33,302 nucleotides of DNA from Phycisphaerae bacterium (GCA_029260135.1 JAJDDV010000146.1:1-33302), one strand, 5' to 3'. Shown: positions 24,121 to 33,128, counted from the stretch's first letter. Numbers and translations are program-made. Notes: generated by a model from the letters alone, not told the origin.

Positions 24121-25558
24121 CTTCAGCCTCCCTCGGAAGAGGATTATCCTTCAAATAGGCGTCGCAGATACCCCTGATTGCGTTACGGGCCTCAGGCTCG
24201 GCGTAGATTCTCCCGCGCCAGATCCTGGACGACATTCCGCGGACGATCTCAGAAAGCTCGTCAACATATCGGGTCTTCTTATCCAGCGACACCAGAATCC
24301 TGTCGTCTCCGGAGAACATCTTGGTTGCAGAGTGGTCCGCCATGTCCTTTTTGACGCCTTCGCTGCCTAACGAAAACCTAACATTGTTCTTGGCGTTGTC
24401 AAGTACATTCCTGAAAAGACCCTCAAATCGAGACTCGTTCGGGTGTCGTCGACCGCGTCCCCCCGAACGATCGTCGATGGTGACAAAACTGTCAGCGAGC
24501 GTCAGTTCTTTGGCCAAACGGAAGTGGCTTCGGCTGAGGAACCGCTTAGCGTGTCCATGCGCAAGATCTTGGTCATCCCTGGCGGCGTTCTGGATTCCCG
24601 CCAGAACTGCGCTGTCCGTTTGCGCTACGAATTGTGAGGGATCGGCCGGCCAGTGAGGAACTCCGAATGCTCTTCTGAGCCAGGATTGGAGGAAATCCAC
24701 GAGGTGCAATTCATACGCTCGGCTCGTTTTGTGAAAATACACTGACACGTACATCATGTAGCGGGAAACGACCATTTGCTCGGCAGCGAGCCACCCGCCT
24801 TCATCCAACCCCAGTCTGTAACCATCCGAGGCTTGGTCGGGTGGTAGAACCAGAGTCATCGCGTTCAGAAGTCGGTGGTAGTCGAACACGCCTGACGACT
24901 GACCGGAGTGATGCGCGTCGCGCAACAGGTAGTCCATCCTGTCAGATCCGAGTTCGCCTGCAAGTATTTCGTTCAAGAACATGTGCCATGCGGTGGCGTG
25001 ATCGGGAGGCCTTGCGAGCGACGGCTTGGTGGCTACGGCGATGACATTCTCCCGTCCAATTCCGTGGGATCCGAAATACCTGTCGATGGCCTCGCCAATT
25101 TCAGTGTGGCGAATGAGGCGAGCTGTCATGTCTTCGTGGTCGAGTCGTTTGTGCCTGTCCGCTTGAGCATCTAGCGGAAAGAGATCCTCCCCTGAATGTG
25201 AGAACGGTGGATGCCCGAGATCATGGAGGAGCGAGGCAAGGCGCAGAATCTTCTTTCCCCTCTCGACTGCATCTTTGGATGCCTTGAAGGCGTCCTCGAA
25301 TCGCGGACGTCCATCGTGCCCGTCTCGCAGAATCAGAAGATCGAGTATCCGCGTGGACAGATGCATACACCCAAGGGAATGTTCAAACCGCGTGTGATTC
25401 GCCCCCGGGTAGACGAGATGGGCCATTGCGAGCTGACGAACGTCGCGAAGTCGCTGGAAGGTCGGACAGTTGATGATCTGACGCTCGGCTTCCGTTAGCG
25501 TCACGAACCCATGGACAGCATCACGGATTTCGAAGATCGGTTCGTGCATTGGCTTCAT
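24113..25558 (-). CDS. HD-domain phosphohydrolase (YwfO/SAMHD1/dGTPase-like)
   Basis: HD enzymes of this group hydrolyse dNTPs or related nucleotides. In the 481-residue product the metal ligands are visible: His60 in TRFEHSLG, His112-Asp113 in LLHDLGHPPFSH, and Asp206 in LGSDRMDYLLRD. The opening IRDAVHGFVTLTEAERQIIN and the motif FQRLRDVRQLAMAHLVYPGA are typical of YwfO/SAMHD1-type proteins. The C-terminal 200 residues are less conserved and helical. Sampled GC is 43-45 percent (60-nt stretches at 24361 and 24721), much below neighbours at about 60 percent, indicating recent acquisition. The next gene (YwgA-like) overlaps its end. A nucleotide-depleting phage-defence role is possible, by analogy with bacterial dGTPase defence, but not shown. 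ATG 25558 is used; ATG 25549 is an alternative. Confidence 0.85.
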   Translation of the reverse strand: MKPMHEPIFEIRDAVHGFVTLTEAERQIINCPTFQRLRDVRQLAMAHLVYPGANHTRFEHSLGCMHLSTRILDLLILRDGHDGRPRFEDAFKASKDAVERGKKILRLASLLHDLGHPPFSHSGEDLFPLDAQADRHKRLDHEDMTARLIRHTEIGEAIDRYFGSHGIGRENVIAVATKPSLARPPDHATAWHMFLNEILAGELGSDRMDYLLRDAHHSGQSSGVFDYHRLLNAMTLVLPPDQASDGYRLGLDEGGWLAAEQMVVSRYMMYVSVYFHKTSRAYELHLVDFLQSWLRRAFGVPHWPADPSQFVAQTDSAVLAGIQNAARDDQDLAHGHAKRFLSRSHFRLAKELTLADSFVTIDDRSGGRGRRHPNESRFEGLFRNVLDNAKNNVRFSLGSEGVKKDMADHSATKMFSGDDRILVSLDKKTRYVDELSEIVRGMSSRIWRGRIYAEPEARNAIRGICDAYLKDNPLPREAEDG

Positions 25559-25619
25559 CTACCCAGAACACTCGCCCGAACAAGGCGATCGTAAGCGCCC
25601 GACGAGACAATGCCAACTC

Positions 25620-26603
25620 CTACCCCGGATTCACCTTAAGCAGCACCTTGAGGTTCTTTGCATCGCGCGCGGCGTCGAAGGCCTCGATCGCCCGGTCCAG
25701 GGGGAATGTCCGCGAGATCATCGAACGCACGTCGACCGCCTGCCGCGCGAGTGCATTGATCGCCTCCGGGAAGGGGCCGCACCGGCTGCCCAGCAAGTTG
25801 ATCTCGTGAATGACGAGGGGAGCGAGATCGAGGGTGTCGCCTGCCGCGCCGCCGTTCCCGTCGGGCGTTGCATAGGTGCTCTTCAGGACGATCGTTCCGC
25901 GAGGGCGCACCATGTGCATGGCCAGTGCCAGTCCGTCGGGTGATCCGGTGCAGTCCACGACGACGTCTCGGTCCTGGCGAAGCACGAGGTCGTCCACGTG
26001 GATCGCCTGGATCCCCTTCTTCTCGCAGAGAAGCAGTTTGTCGTGGTCGCGGTCGATGGCTGTGAGCTGGCTGCCGGTCTGCTTGAGCGCCTGGGCCACC
26101 AGCAGCCCAAGACGCCCGGCCCCGACCACACTGACGTGCATTCGGCGTTCGATCCGACATTGGACGAGCACTTGATACGCCGCGGCAAGCGGCTCGACAA
26201 AAACCGCTTCCTCGTCGGAGATGGCATCCGGGACCTCGTGCAAATTGACGGCGGGGACAGCCACCAGATCGGCGAAGACCCCGTCGCGACCGTCGATGCC
26301 CAGGACCGTTCGACGGCGGCAGTGGTTGGCCAGTCCGGCTTGGCACATCTCGCAGGTTCGACAGACGCAGTTGATCTCACTGACGACGCGTTTGCCGCGC
26401 CATTCCGGCGGGCCTTCGAGGACCGTGCCGACCATCTCATGGCCCAGGATGCCGGCGAACCCCATATAGCCCTTCGTGATGTGAAGGTCGGTGGAACAGA
26501 TCCCAGCCAGGTGGACCCGAACGAGGCACTCCTTCTCCGCGAGGACCGGTTCGGGATGTTCAGGGTCAAGACGAAGATCGCGGTCGAATACTACGGCTTT
26601 CAT
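25620..26603 (-). CDS. Zinc-dependent medium-chain alcohol dehydrogenase
   Basis: A 327-residue MDR-family oxidoreductase using NAD(P). The catalytic zinc ligands are in GICSTDLHITKGYMGFAGIL (Cys and Asp region) and GHEMVGTVLEG. The structural zinc site is CVCRTCEMCQAGLANHC, four cysteines closely spaced. The cofactor-binding glycine motif is VVGAGRLGLLVAQALKQ, and the acidic residue after it (AIDRDHDKL) suggests NAD preference. The catalytic-domain end, VDCTGSPDGLALAM and FPLDRAIEAF, is typical. ATG 26603 is chosen because MKAVVFD is the family's usual start; the ORF extends 82 codons upstream into unrelated sequence. Substrate is unknown; sugar, polyol or threonine dehydrogenases look alike. 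It lies 82 nt downstream of the giant repeat gene on the same strand. Confidence 0.9.
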   Translation of the reverse strand: MKAVVFDRDLRLDPEHPEPVLAEKECLVRVHLAGICSTDLHITKGYMGFAGILGHEMVGTVLEGPPEWRGKRVVSEINCVCRTCEMCQAGLANHCRRRTVLGIDGRDGVFADLVAVPAVNLHEVPDAISDEEAVFVEPLAAAYQVLVQCRIERRMHVSVVGAGRLGLLVAQALKQTGSQLTAIDRDHDKLLLCEKKGIQAIHVDDLVLRQDRDVVVDCTGSPDGLALAMHMVRPRGTIVLKSTYATPDGNGGAAGDTLDLAPLVIHEINLLGSRCGPFPEAINALARQAVDVRSMISRTFPLDRAIEAFDAARDAKNLKVLLKVNPG

Positions 26604-26685
26604 GGCCGTGGATTGTGGTGGGAAGATCGTCCGGCTGCAATGCCGGGAAAGCGATTTCCGATTTGACGGTCGGACTTTGCTGGAG

Positions 26686-29600
26686 CTACTCTCCCGCAAA
26701 GACCGCCTGCAGATGTCCGAAGTCCGCGGAATCGACGTCGCTATCGCCGTCGCCGTCGAAGACGGCGATGCAGTGCTGCGGCGTGATGCCCGGAAGCGTG
26801 GGCGTCGGGATGGCGCCGGGAGCTGCCATGCAATCGGCGAAGGTGGCATAGTCCGTGAGGCCGACGCGACCGCTGCAGTCTTCGTCGCCGACGCTGCAGG
26901 AGGAGGTTAGGAGGACATAGTCTGTACCGTAGTGCACGGCGATGCTCGCAGGGGCGACGACGTGGGCAAATCGTCCGATGACGGCGACTGCACTGACGAT
27001 TTCGAACGATTCCCAAGGGGCGGGCGTGAAGCCCGGAAGCTGGCTGACTTCCAGCGTACCGTCGATCGTAGCATTGGCGGTGACGTTCAGGTGGTCGAAC
27101 GCGTCGGGTGCTGAACCGCCCAGTTCGATTCGGAGTGTTCCGCCGGGCGCTTGCGTGTACGTGCCGTCGACCGTGAGCGTTCCTGCGGAGGTGCCGGGTG
27201 CGACGGTGCCGTTCATATTGTCTACGGTGCCTTCAACGGTGCCCGAGCCGTTCAGGACACCGCCGGTCATCACGAGGGCATTTCCTGTGACCCTCAGTAA
27301 ACCGTTGACGGTGGTGCTTCCAGCGGTTTGGCGATAGCCGCCGTTGGCGGTAAGCCATCGAGTGTCGTCCACGATGACCGTTCCGGAGGTCACGAATCGG
27401 TCGGCGTTGTTGATCGTCAGGGTACCCGTATCCGTCACGTCGATCCGGCCGATGTTATCGAGTCCGGTATCGATGGCGTTGATCGTCAGTGCTGCTATGT
27501 CGCTGCGAATCGTACCCAGGTTGACCAGTGCGGCGTCGAGCTCTCCGCGTCCATGAAGGGTGTGTTGCGCGCCGTGAGTCAGCGTAGCGCCGCCGACGGT
27601 CTTCACAGTGGCGCCGAGATCGCGCAGGAAGAAATCGCCGGTCCCGGCGAGCGTCAGATCAGTGCTTACGGAGACGGTGGTCGTGAGATTCGACCCATGG
27701 CCGATTTCGATCGTGCCGGTGTTGTTGAGCGTCGTTCCCGCGACGTTCATCGTTCGCGACCCGGCGACGCGCAAGGCTCCCTGGTTGACGACGTCCTGTA
27801 TCGTACTGTTTTCTGCGAGGATCAGGCCGCCGTTCGCCGTCGTTAGCGTTCCGCCGACGATCGTCGCGCCGAGCTCGAGGTTGATTTCGCCGTTGTCTGC
27901 GAGGAGCGTACCGCCGGCGTTTTGAATGGTGACGGTCTCTATCTCCATCCTCGCTCCATTCGTGGCCTTGATTGTTCCGGTACTCGTTTTGTCGAGCGCG
28001 TTGAGGCGAAGAACTTGATTCGACCCGAAGTCCGATCGAATTTCGCTTCGATTGATCAGGGCTGCGGAGATGACCCCTCGACCGCGGATCGTGTGACCGG
28101 TCGCATGCGTAAGTGTAAATCCAGCGCCCGTGGCGAGGGTGGCGCTGAGATCGTGCATGAAGACGTTCCCGGTTCCTTTGACGGTCAGGTCGGAACCGAC
28201 GGAGATCGTCGTCGTGAGATTGGAGCCGTTTCCGATCTCCATGGTTCCGTTGTTCGTGAGCGCCGTTCCCGTGGTCGTGAGCGTTCGAGAGCCGTGGACA
28301 CGCAAGGCGCCTTGGTTGGTCACGTCTTGGATCGTACTGTCCTCGGCCAGGATCAGTCCGCCGTTCGGTGTGGAAAGCGTGCCGCCGACAACGGTGGCGC
28401 CGAGTTCCAGGTTGATCTCACCGCCGTCGGCGGTGAGCGATCCTCCGGCGTTATTGATGGTAATCGTCTCGATCTCCATCCGCGCGCCGTTCGTTGCGGT
28501 AAGCGTGCCCGTGTTCACCTGGTCGTTTGAGGTGAGACGGAGGACTTGATTCGAGCCGAAGTCCGAGCGAACGATCGCTTGATTGATCAATGCAGCAGAG
28601 ATGTTGCCTCGTCCGTGAATGGTGTGTCCGGGCCGTTGGGTCAACGTCTGCCCCGCGCTGGTGGTCAGGGTCGCGCCGAGGTCGCGCAAGAAGAACGCAC
28701 CGGCGCCGCCGACCGTGATGTCAGCTTCGACGGAGACCGTCGTTGTCAGGTTGGAGGCGTTGCCGATCTCGAGCGTTCCGTCGTTGGTGAACGTCGTTCC
28801 GGTGACGGAGAGCGTTCGAGAGCCGGAGACGCGTAGGAGCCCCTGGTTGGCGACGTTCTGGAGTGTGCAGTTCTCAGCCAGGATCATGCCGCCGTTGGCC
28901 GTGGAGAAGGTCCCTTCGACGATCGTCGCGCCGAATTCCAGGTTAATCTCACCGTTGTCGGCCAGTAGGGTCCCGCCGGCGTTGTTGAGGGTGACGGTCT
29001 CGATCTCCATCCTCGCTCCATTTCTAGCTTCGAATAGACCGCCATTGGTTTTGTCGTTTGTGTGGAGTCGGAGGAGTTGATTCGCGCCGAAGTCGGCGCT
29101 CACGGTGCTCTGGTTGTTCAGGTTCGCGGAGATGCTGCCGCGGCCGTGGATCGTATGGCCGGGCAAATGGGTCAGCGTTGTTCCGGCCCCGGTCGATAGT
29201 GTGGCCGTGAGATCGCGCAGGTGGACGTCGCCCGTTCCGCCGAGCGCCACGTTGGTGTCGACGGTCATCGTTGTCGTCAGATTGGACCCGTTGCCGACCT
29301 CGAGCGTGGCGTTGTTGGTCAAGGAGGTGCCCGCCACGTGTAGCGTTCGCGAACCGGAGACGCGCGTCAGTCCCGAGTTTGTGACGTCTTGCACGGTGCT
29401 GTCCTCGGCGAGGATCATTCCGCCGTTGGTTGTCGTCAGCGAACCTCCGACGACTGTGGCGCCGAGTTCCAAGTGAATCTCGCCGTTGTCGGCCGAGAGT
29501 GTGCCGCCCGGGTTATCCACGGTGACGGTTTCGATTTCCATGCGCGCGCCGTTTGTCGCTTCGAAGAGCCCCGTGTTGGTCTTGTCGTTTGTATGGAGTC

Positions 29601-32277
29601 TGGTGACCTGACCCGTTCCGTAATCCGATCGGACCGTCCCTTCGTTGATCAGCGCTGCGGATAGGTGTCCGCGACCGTGAATCAGGTGGCCACTTCGATG
29701 GGTCAAGGTTGCGTTGTTTGAAGTCGAAAGTGTTGCGGCTAGATCGTGGAGGAAGAGTCCGCCTGATCCGCCCAGCGCCGTATCTGCGTCGATGGACAGC
29801 GTTGTTGTCAGGTTGGAACCGTTTCCCACGGCGATCGTGCTGTTGTTTGTGACGTCGGGGCCTTCCAGGCTCAGCGTGCGACTGCCCTTGACCTCGATCC
29901 TTCCGGGGGGCATGTTGAAAATCAATCCGCTGATTCTGCTGGTTCCGGTGGCGGCAATGACCGACCCGACGTTGTACAGTCCGTCGCATCCGATCACCGT
30001 CAGGTGCGCGGCCGCGAGCCTCAACGTGACGTTGGTGCTGTCCACCACGGCGTGATCGATGACGGGCGACGTGTTCAGGTCGATCGTCACGGCGCTTGTG
30101 GTCGCGGAAACGACGGCAGTCTCGTCCGGCGTATCGGGTGAGTCACCCATCGTCCAGTTCGCGCCATCGCTCCAGACGCCGTTTCCGAGGGTCTCCCATA
30201 TTCGCGTGTTGGGGCCCCCTCCCGGAGTGTTGAAACACGGATCGCAGACTTCACCGAGACCGTCGAGGTCGAGGTCGAGTTGGTCGGGGTTCGCGTCTGA
30301 CAAACAGTTGTCACACGCGTCGCCCACGCCGTCGCCGTCCAGGTCGCCCTGGTTTGGATTAGGCGTGAGGACGCAGTTGTCGATGTCGTTCGTGATCGTG
30401 TCGTTGTCGTGATCGTCATCGCAGAGGTCACCGACGCCGTCCCCATCGGCGTCGTTCTGGTGGATGTTGTCGTCGAGCGGGCAGTTGTCGCAGGCGTCGC
30501 CCAGTGCGTCCTGGTCGTTGTTGGCTTGGTCGAGATTGTCGACCCACTGGCAGTTGTCGCAGGCGTCACCTAGACCGTCGGTGTCACTTTCCGTCTGATC
30601 GGGGTTGGGGGCGGACGGACAGTTGTCGCAATCGTCGCCCAGATCATCGGAGTCAGCGTCTGCCTGACCGGGATTGTCAACCAAGTGGCAGTTGTCACAG
30701 GCGTCTCCCAGTGAGTCCGGATCAGCGTTTGTCTGATCGACGTTGGGGTGATTCGGGCAGTTGTCGACGTCGTCGAGCACGCCGTCGCTGTCGGTGTCGG
30801 CCTCGCAGGCGTCGCCTTGCCCGTCGTTGTTGGCGTCTTCCTGGCCGGGATTGCCGGCGAAGGGACAGTTGTCGCAGACATTTCCGAAAGCGTCCGTATC
30901 GGAGTCGGCCTGGTCGGCATTGGCGATGGCAGGGCAGTTGTCGCAGGCGTCGCCGAATGTGTCGGTGTCAGCGTTGGCTTGGTTGGCGTTGGACGTGTCC
31001 GGGCAATTGTCGCTTTCGTTGAGGATGCCGTCGTTGTCGCGATCGGGATCGTTCGGCGTGGCCAGGTACGCGCGCCACCCCAACGTTTCGTGCCATCCCT
31101 GGCCGACGATCTGCCCGGCGTCGTTCATGTCGGCGGCGTTTCTGAGTGTCCACGGCGAGTTGTTGCCGAGCAGACCGTCAAGTTGGACCGGCGCGGAGTT
31201 GCGAACCACGAATGCAAAACTTGGTCCATAACGGTAACTCTTGAACGTACCGTACACGTCTCCGATTTCGTTGATGCGCGGATACATTGTCGCGCCGATA
31301 GTATTCACGCCACTCTGTTCACCCGGCAGGGCAAGCTTGCCAAGATCCGTCGTTGCACCGTCCTCCCAGACGAACGCATGGATGTCCCACTCACTATGGT
31401 CAACGCTCTTCCGTACAAAGTAACAACCGACGACTTTTCCGGCGTTGTTGAGCTCTTGGGCCCAGGCATATGGCGACGATGGCGAGGGAGAAGGAAGCGA
31501 TGAGAGACCTGCGGAAAGACCAAAGTCGGGAGTCGGTAAGTAGATAAAGGCTGCGGTGGGGTTTCCACTGGAATCGGCATGCCATCCCACGATCTGTCCA
31601 TGATCGTTCAGGTCTGCAGCACCGGCATACACGCTGTTGGGCGCCAGGTTCGTCATGACGCCGTGAGTCCAATAGAACGCGAAGCGCGTGTCGGTGTGAA
31701 GATCCGCGGCGGTCCCAGCCAACGCGCCGAAATCGTTCACGGCGCTCAATTGAGTCACGGCAACGTCAGCGGTATCCAGCACGACAAAGTGGGCGTCGCT
31801 CCATGCGTAGGCGTACTGACCCAGGGGGAGCCCACGGTGTTTTCCGGCACCGATGACCACGCCCGCCTCGCTGATCGACCACGCGATATTGAAGTGCGCC
31901 CCAGCGAGACGTGGGATCTGAGTCGCCACACCGTTTTCCCAGCTTACGGCTCGGTACTCGCCGGTTGGCGTCAGTCGTTCGTACCCGACAATCTGTCCGG
32001 CGTCGTTGATGTCCCTTGCGACGCCGCGGCCGGTGCCGAGGCGGTCGAGCATGGTGAATACGCCGTTTTCGTATACCCACGGCTCTCCCTGGTTTCTTCC
32101 AATGGCTGATCCACCGATCACCTGGCCGGAGTTGTTGATGCCGGATGCGGCGCTTCTGCCGAGCTCGAGCGTACCGAGGTCGGTGATGGTGTATTCCTGT
32201 GCTTCGGCGACGGCCGGTGCGAGTCCGACGAACACGGCGATCAGACGGCGCACTCGATTCGTTGTCTGACGTTGCAT
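26686..32277 (-). CDS. Giant secreted repeat protein: HAF, TSP3, 177-aa repeats, dockerin-like
   Basis: A 1,863-residue protein with a signal peptide (RLIAVFVGLAPAVAEA, cut at about residue 26). Residues about 28-405 hold eight HAF-type extracellular repeats (core INNSGQVIG, INDAGQIVG and variants). Residues about 410-680 hold ten calcium-binding thrombospondin type-3 repeats (DNCPxxxNxxQ with DxDxxGDxCD). A VWSDGANW motif opens a beta-helical region, with five copies of a 177-residue repeat (GSRTL...GNGSNLTTT...HGRG...ARMEIETV) between about 790 and 1600, then a shorter region. The last 70 residues are dockerin-like: GDEDCSGRVGLTDYATFADC and FDGDGDSDVDSADF. There is no exosortase tail. It is probably a cell-surface or adhesive protein stabilised by calcium. 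It is divergent from the sigma-factor gene. Confidence 0.88.
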   Translation of the reverse strand: MQRQTTNRVRRLIAVFVGLAPAVAEAQEYTITDLGTLELGRSAASGINNSGQVIGGSAIGRNQGEPWVYENGVFTMLDRLGTGRGVARDINDAGQIVGYERLTPTGEYRAVSWENGVATQIPRLAGAHFNIAWSISEAGVVIGAGKHRGLPLGQYAYAWSDAHFVVLDTADVAVTQLSAVNDFGALAGTAADLHTDTRFAFYWTHGVMTNLAPNSVYAGAADLNDHGQIVGWHADSSGNPTAAFIYLPTPDFGLSAGLSSLPSPSPSSPYAWAQELNNAGKVVGCYFVRKSVDHSEWDIHAFVWEDGATTDLGKLALPGEQSGVNTIGATMYPRINEIGDVYGTFKSYRYGPSFAFVVRNSAPVQLDGLLGNNSPWTLRNAADMNDAGQIVGQGWHETLGWRAYLATPNDPDRDNDGILNESDNCPDTSNANQANADTDTFGDACDNCPAIANADQADSDTDAFGNVCDNCPFAGNPGQEDANNDGQGDACEADTDSDGVLDDVDNCPNHPNVDQTNADPDSLGDACDNCHLVDNPGQADADSDDLGDDCDNCPSAPNPDQTESDTDGLGDACDNCQWVDNLDQANNDQDALGDACDNCPLDDNIHQNDADGDGVGDLCDDDHDNDTITNDIDNCVLTPNPNQGDLDGDGVGDACDNCLSDANPDQLDLDLDGLGEVCDPCFNTPGGGPNTRIWETLGNGVWSDGANWTMGDSPDTPDETAVVSATTSAVTIDLNTSPVIDHAVVDSTNVTLRLAAAHLTVIGCDGLYNVGSVIAATGTSRISGLIFNMPPGRIEVKGSRTLSLEGPDVTNNSTIAVGNGSNLTTTLSIDADTALGGSGGLFLHDLAATLSTSNNATLTHRSGHLIHGRGHLSAALINEGTVRSDYGTGQVTRLHTNDKTNTGLFEATNGARMEIETVTVDNPGGTLSADNGEIHLELGATVVGGSLTTTNGGMILAEDSTVQDVTNSGLTRVSGSRTLHVAGTSLTNNATLEVGNGSNLTTTMTVDTNVALGGTGDVHLRDLTATLSTGAGTTLTHLPGHTIHGRGSISANLNNQSTVSADFGANQLLRLHTNDKTNGGLFEARNGARMEIETVTLNNAGGTLLADNGEINLEFGATIVEGTFSTANGGMILAENCTLQNVANQGLLRVSGSRTLSVTGTTFTNDGTLEIGNASNLTTTVSVEADITVGGAGAFFLRDLGATLTTSAGQTLTQRPGHTIHGRGNISAALINQAIVRSDFGSNQVLRLTSNDQVNTGTLTATNGARMEIETITINNAGGSLTADGGEINLELGATVVGGTLSTPNGGLILAEDSTIQDVTNQGALRVHGSRTLTTTGTALTNNGTMEIGNGSNLTTTISVGSDLTVKGTGNVFMHDLSATLATGAGFTLTHATGHTIRGRGVISAALINRSEIRSDFGSNQVLRLNALDKTSTGTIKATNGARMEIETVTIQNAGGTLLADNGEINLELGATIVGGTLTTANGGLILAENSTIQDVVNQGALRVAGSRTMNVAGTTLNNTGTIEIGHGSNLTTTVSVSTDLTLAGTGDFFLRDLGATVKTVGGATLTHGAQHTLHGRGELDAALVNLGTIRSDIAALTINAIDTGLDNIGRIDVTDTGTLTINNADRFVTSGTVIVDDTRWLTANGGYRQTAGSTTVNGLLRVTGNALVMTGGVLNGSGTVEGTVDNMNGTVAPGTSAGTLTVDGTYTQAPGGTLRIELGGSAPDAFDHLNVTANATIDGTLEVSQLPGFTPAPWESFEIVSAVAVIGRFAHVVAPASIAVHYGTDYVLLTSSCSVGDEDCSGRVGLTDYATFADCMAAPGAIPTPTLPGITPQHCIAVFDGDGDSDVDSADFGHLQAVFAGE
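27480..29900 (-). repeat. Five in-frame copies of a 531-bp (177-codon) repeat
   Basis: Within the giant gene the codons for SNLTTT recur with plus-strand anchors at 27677, 28208, 28739, 29270 and 29801, each exactly 531 bp apart. Each unit also contains HGRG, ARMEIETV and GSRTL blocks. The terminal copies are the most divergent and the units are similar but not identical at DNA level, as expected for an old tandem expansion with selection for period. Confidence 0.9.
30240..31050 (-). repeat. Thrombospondin type-3 repeat-coding segment
   Basis: Ten units of about 26 codons coding DNCP-type calcium-binding repeats. Plus-strand marks are the recurring CAGTTGTCGCAGGCGTC (antisense of DACDNC). 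The repetitive acidic codons make shadow frames on the other strands look long; they are not genes. Confidence 0.85.
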
Positions 32278-32418
32278 GTGATTATCTCGATTCTCGCCCC
32301 GAGGCCGATAACGGACTGTTTTCTTGGTTCCCGGTTCCTACCATCATCCAACCATTGAGTTCGGGATGCTGGAATCTGAAAAAAACGAGGGGCTTTTCTC
32401 TCGATCGACGGGCGGCGG

Positions 32419-32424
32419 TATACT
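32419..32424 (+). promoter_or_regulatory. Candidate -10 element, leaderless sigma-factor gene
   Basis: TATACT ends six nt before the GTG start of the sigma gene. If it is the -10, transcription would begin at or within a base or two of the start codon. No clear -35 or Shine-Dalgarno sequence is visible. Confidence is low because a single hexamer is weak evidence. Confidence 0.35.
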
Positions 32425-32430
32425 GGGGTC

Positions 32431-33021
32431 GTGTCGTACCGGATCACAACTCATGCTTCGCTGCTGGCCCGGGTCTCGGAGGGCGGCGATCGGGCCGCTT
32501 GGGATGAGTTCTGCGCGCGGTACGGCGACCTGATTCGCGGGTTTGCCCGTCGTCGGGGCCTTCAGGTCGCGGATGCCGACGAGATCATGCAGGACGTGTT
32601 GACGGCACTGACGAAGTCGATGCCGGGGTTCGTGTATGACCCATCGAAGGGGAAGTTTCGCTCCTACCTGAAGACGCTGGCGATGCGCGCGGTTTACCGA
32701 AAAACGATTCAGAAGCGCCCCTCGGTTCCACTAGAAGATGTTGAGGGTGTGGTCCCGGCGGGGGGGGGCGACGAAGAGACCGACCGACTTTGGGAAGAGG
32801 AGTGGCGACAATACCACGTGACGCAAGCGATGCGGACGATTCACGTGGAATTCAATGAGGCGGACTGCGAGTCGTTTCAGCAATACGCCGTGGAAGGCCG
32901 TTCCGCGCAGGAGGCGGCGGACATGCTCGGACGGAAGGCCGAACAGGTGTACCAGGCGAAGTCACGAATTCTGAATCGCCTGAGTGAGTTGATCGCGGAG
33001 CAGGTGAGTGAAGAGGGCTAG
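32431..33021 (+). CDS. RNA polymerase sigma factor, ECF type
   Basis: A 196-residue sigma-70 family factor of extracytoplasmic-function type. Region 2 is WDEFCARYGDLIRGFARRRG and ADEIMQDVLTALTKSMPGF, with core-binding and -10 recognition helices. The linker holds EGVVPAGGGDEE. Region 4 is ADCESFQQYAVEGRSAQEAA then KAEQVYQAKSRILNRLSELI (helix-turn-helix). Planctomycetes have many such factors paired with Ser/Thr kinases; the kinase gene starts 107 nt downstream. The GTG at 32431 is the only sensible start. A run of nine G at 32760-32768 falls in the linker between regions 2 and 4. Its target genes are unknown; the divergent giant gene, sharing a 153-nt intergenic region, is one candidate. Confidence 0.88.
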   Translation: MSYRITTHASLLARVSEGGDRAAWDEFCARYGDLIRGFARRRGLQVADADEIMQDVLTALTKSMPGFVYDPSKGKFRSYLKTLAMRAVYRKTIQKRPSVPLEDVEGVVPAGGGDEETDRLWEEEWRQYHVTQAMRTIHVEFNEADCESFQQYAVEGRSAQEAADMLGRKAEQVYQAKSRILNRLSELIAEQVSEEG

Positions 33022-33032
33022 AGCAAGCTCTA
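33019..33032 (+). other. Small palindrome at the sigma-gene stop codon
   Basis: TAGAGC-AA-GCTCTA is a perfect six-bp inverted repeat that includes the TAG stop of the sigma-factor gene. No T-run follows, so it is unlikely to be a terminator; it might pause ribosomes or polymerase between sigma and kinase genes. Confidence 0.3.
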
Positions 33033-33128
33033 TGCTGCTGTACCGTCTGAGTGCAGGATTCCGCCGGAGTTCTGTCGCCATTCGCCACAACCTTTGAATG
33101 TTACACGCTGTGGGCGATTGCTGGAGCG

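Noticed and set aside
26686..26900. PEP-CTERM or IPTL-CTERM tail on the giant protein as an exosortase substrate
   Set aside because: The protein ends in a dockerin-like motif with no hydrophobic segment or basic tail after it.
27328..29476. Plus-strand frames of 105-202 codons opposite the repeat protein
   Set aside because: They recur with the 531-bp repeat and are antisense echoes of it.
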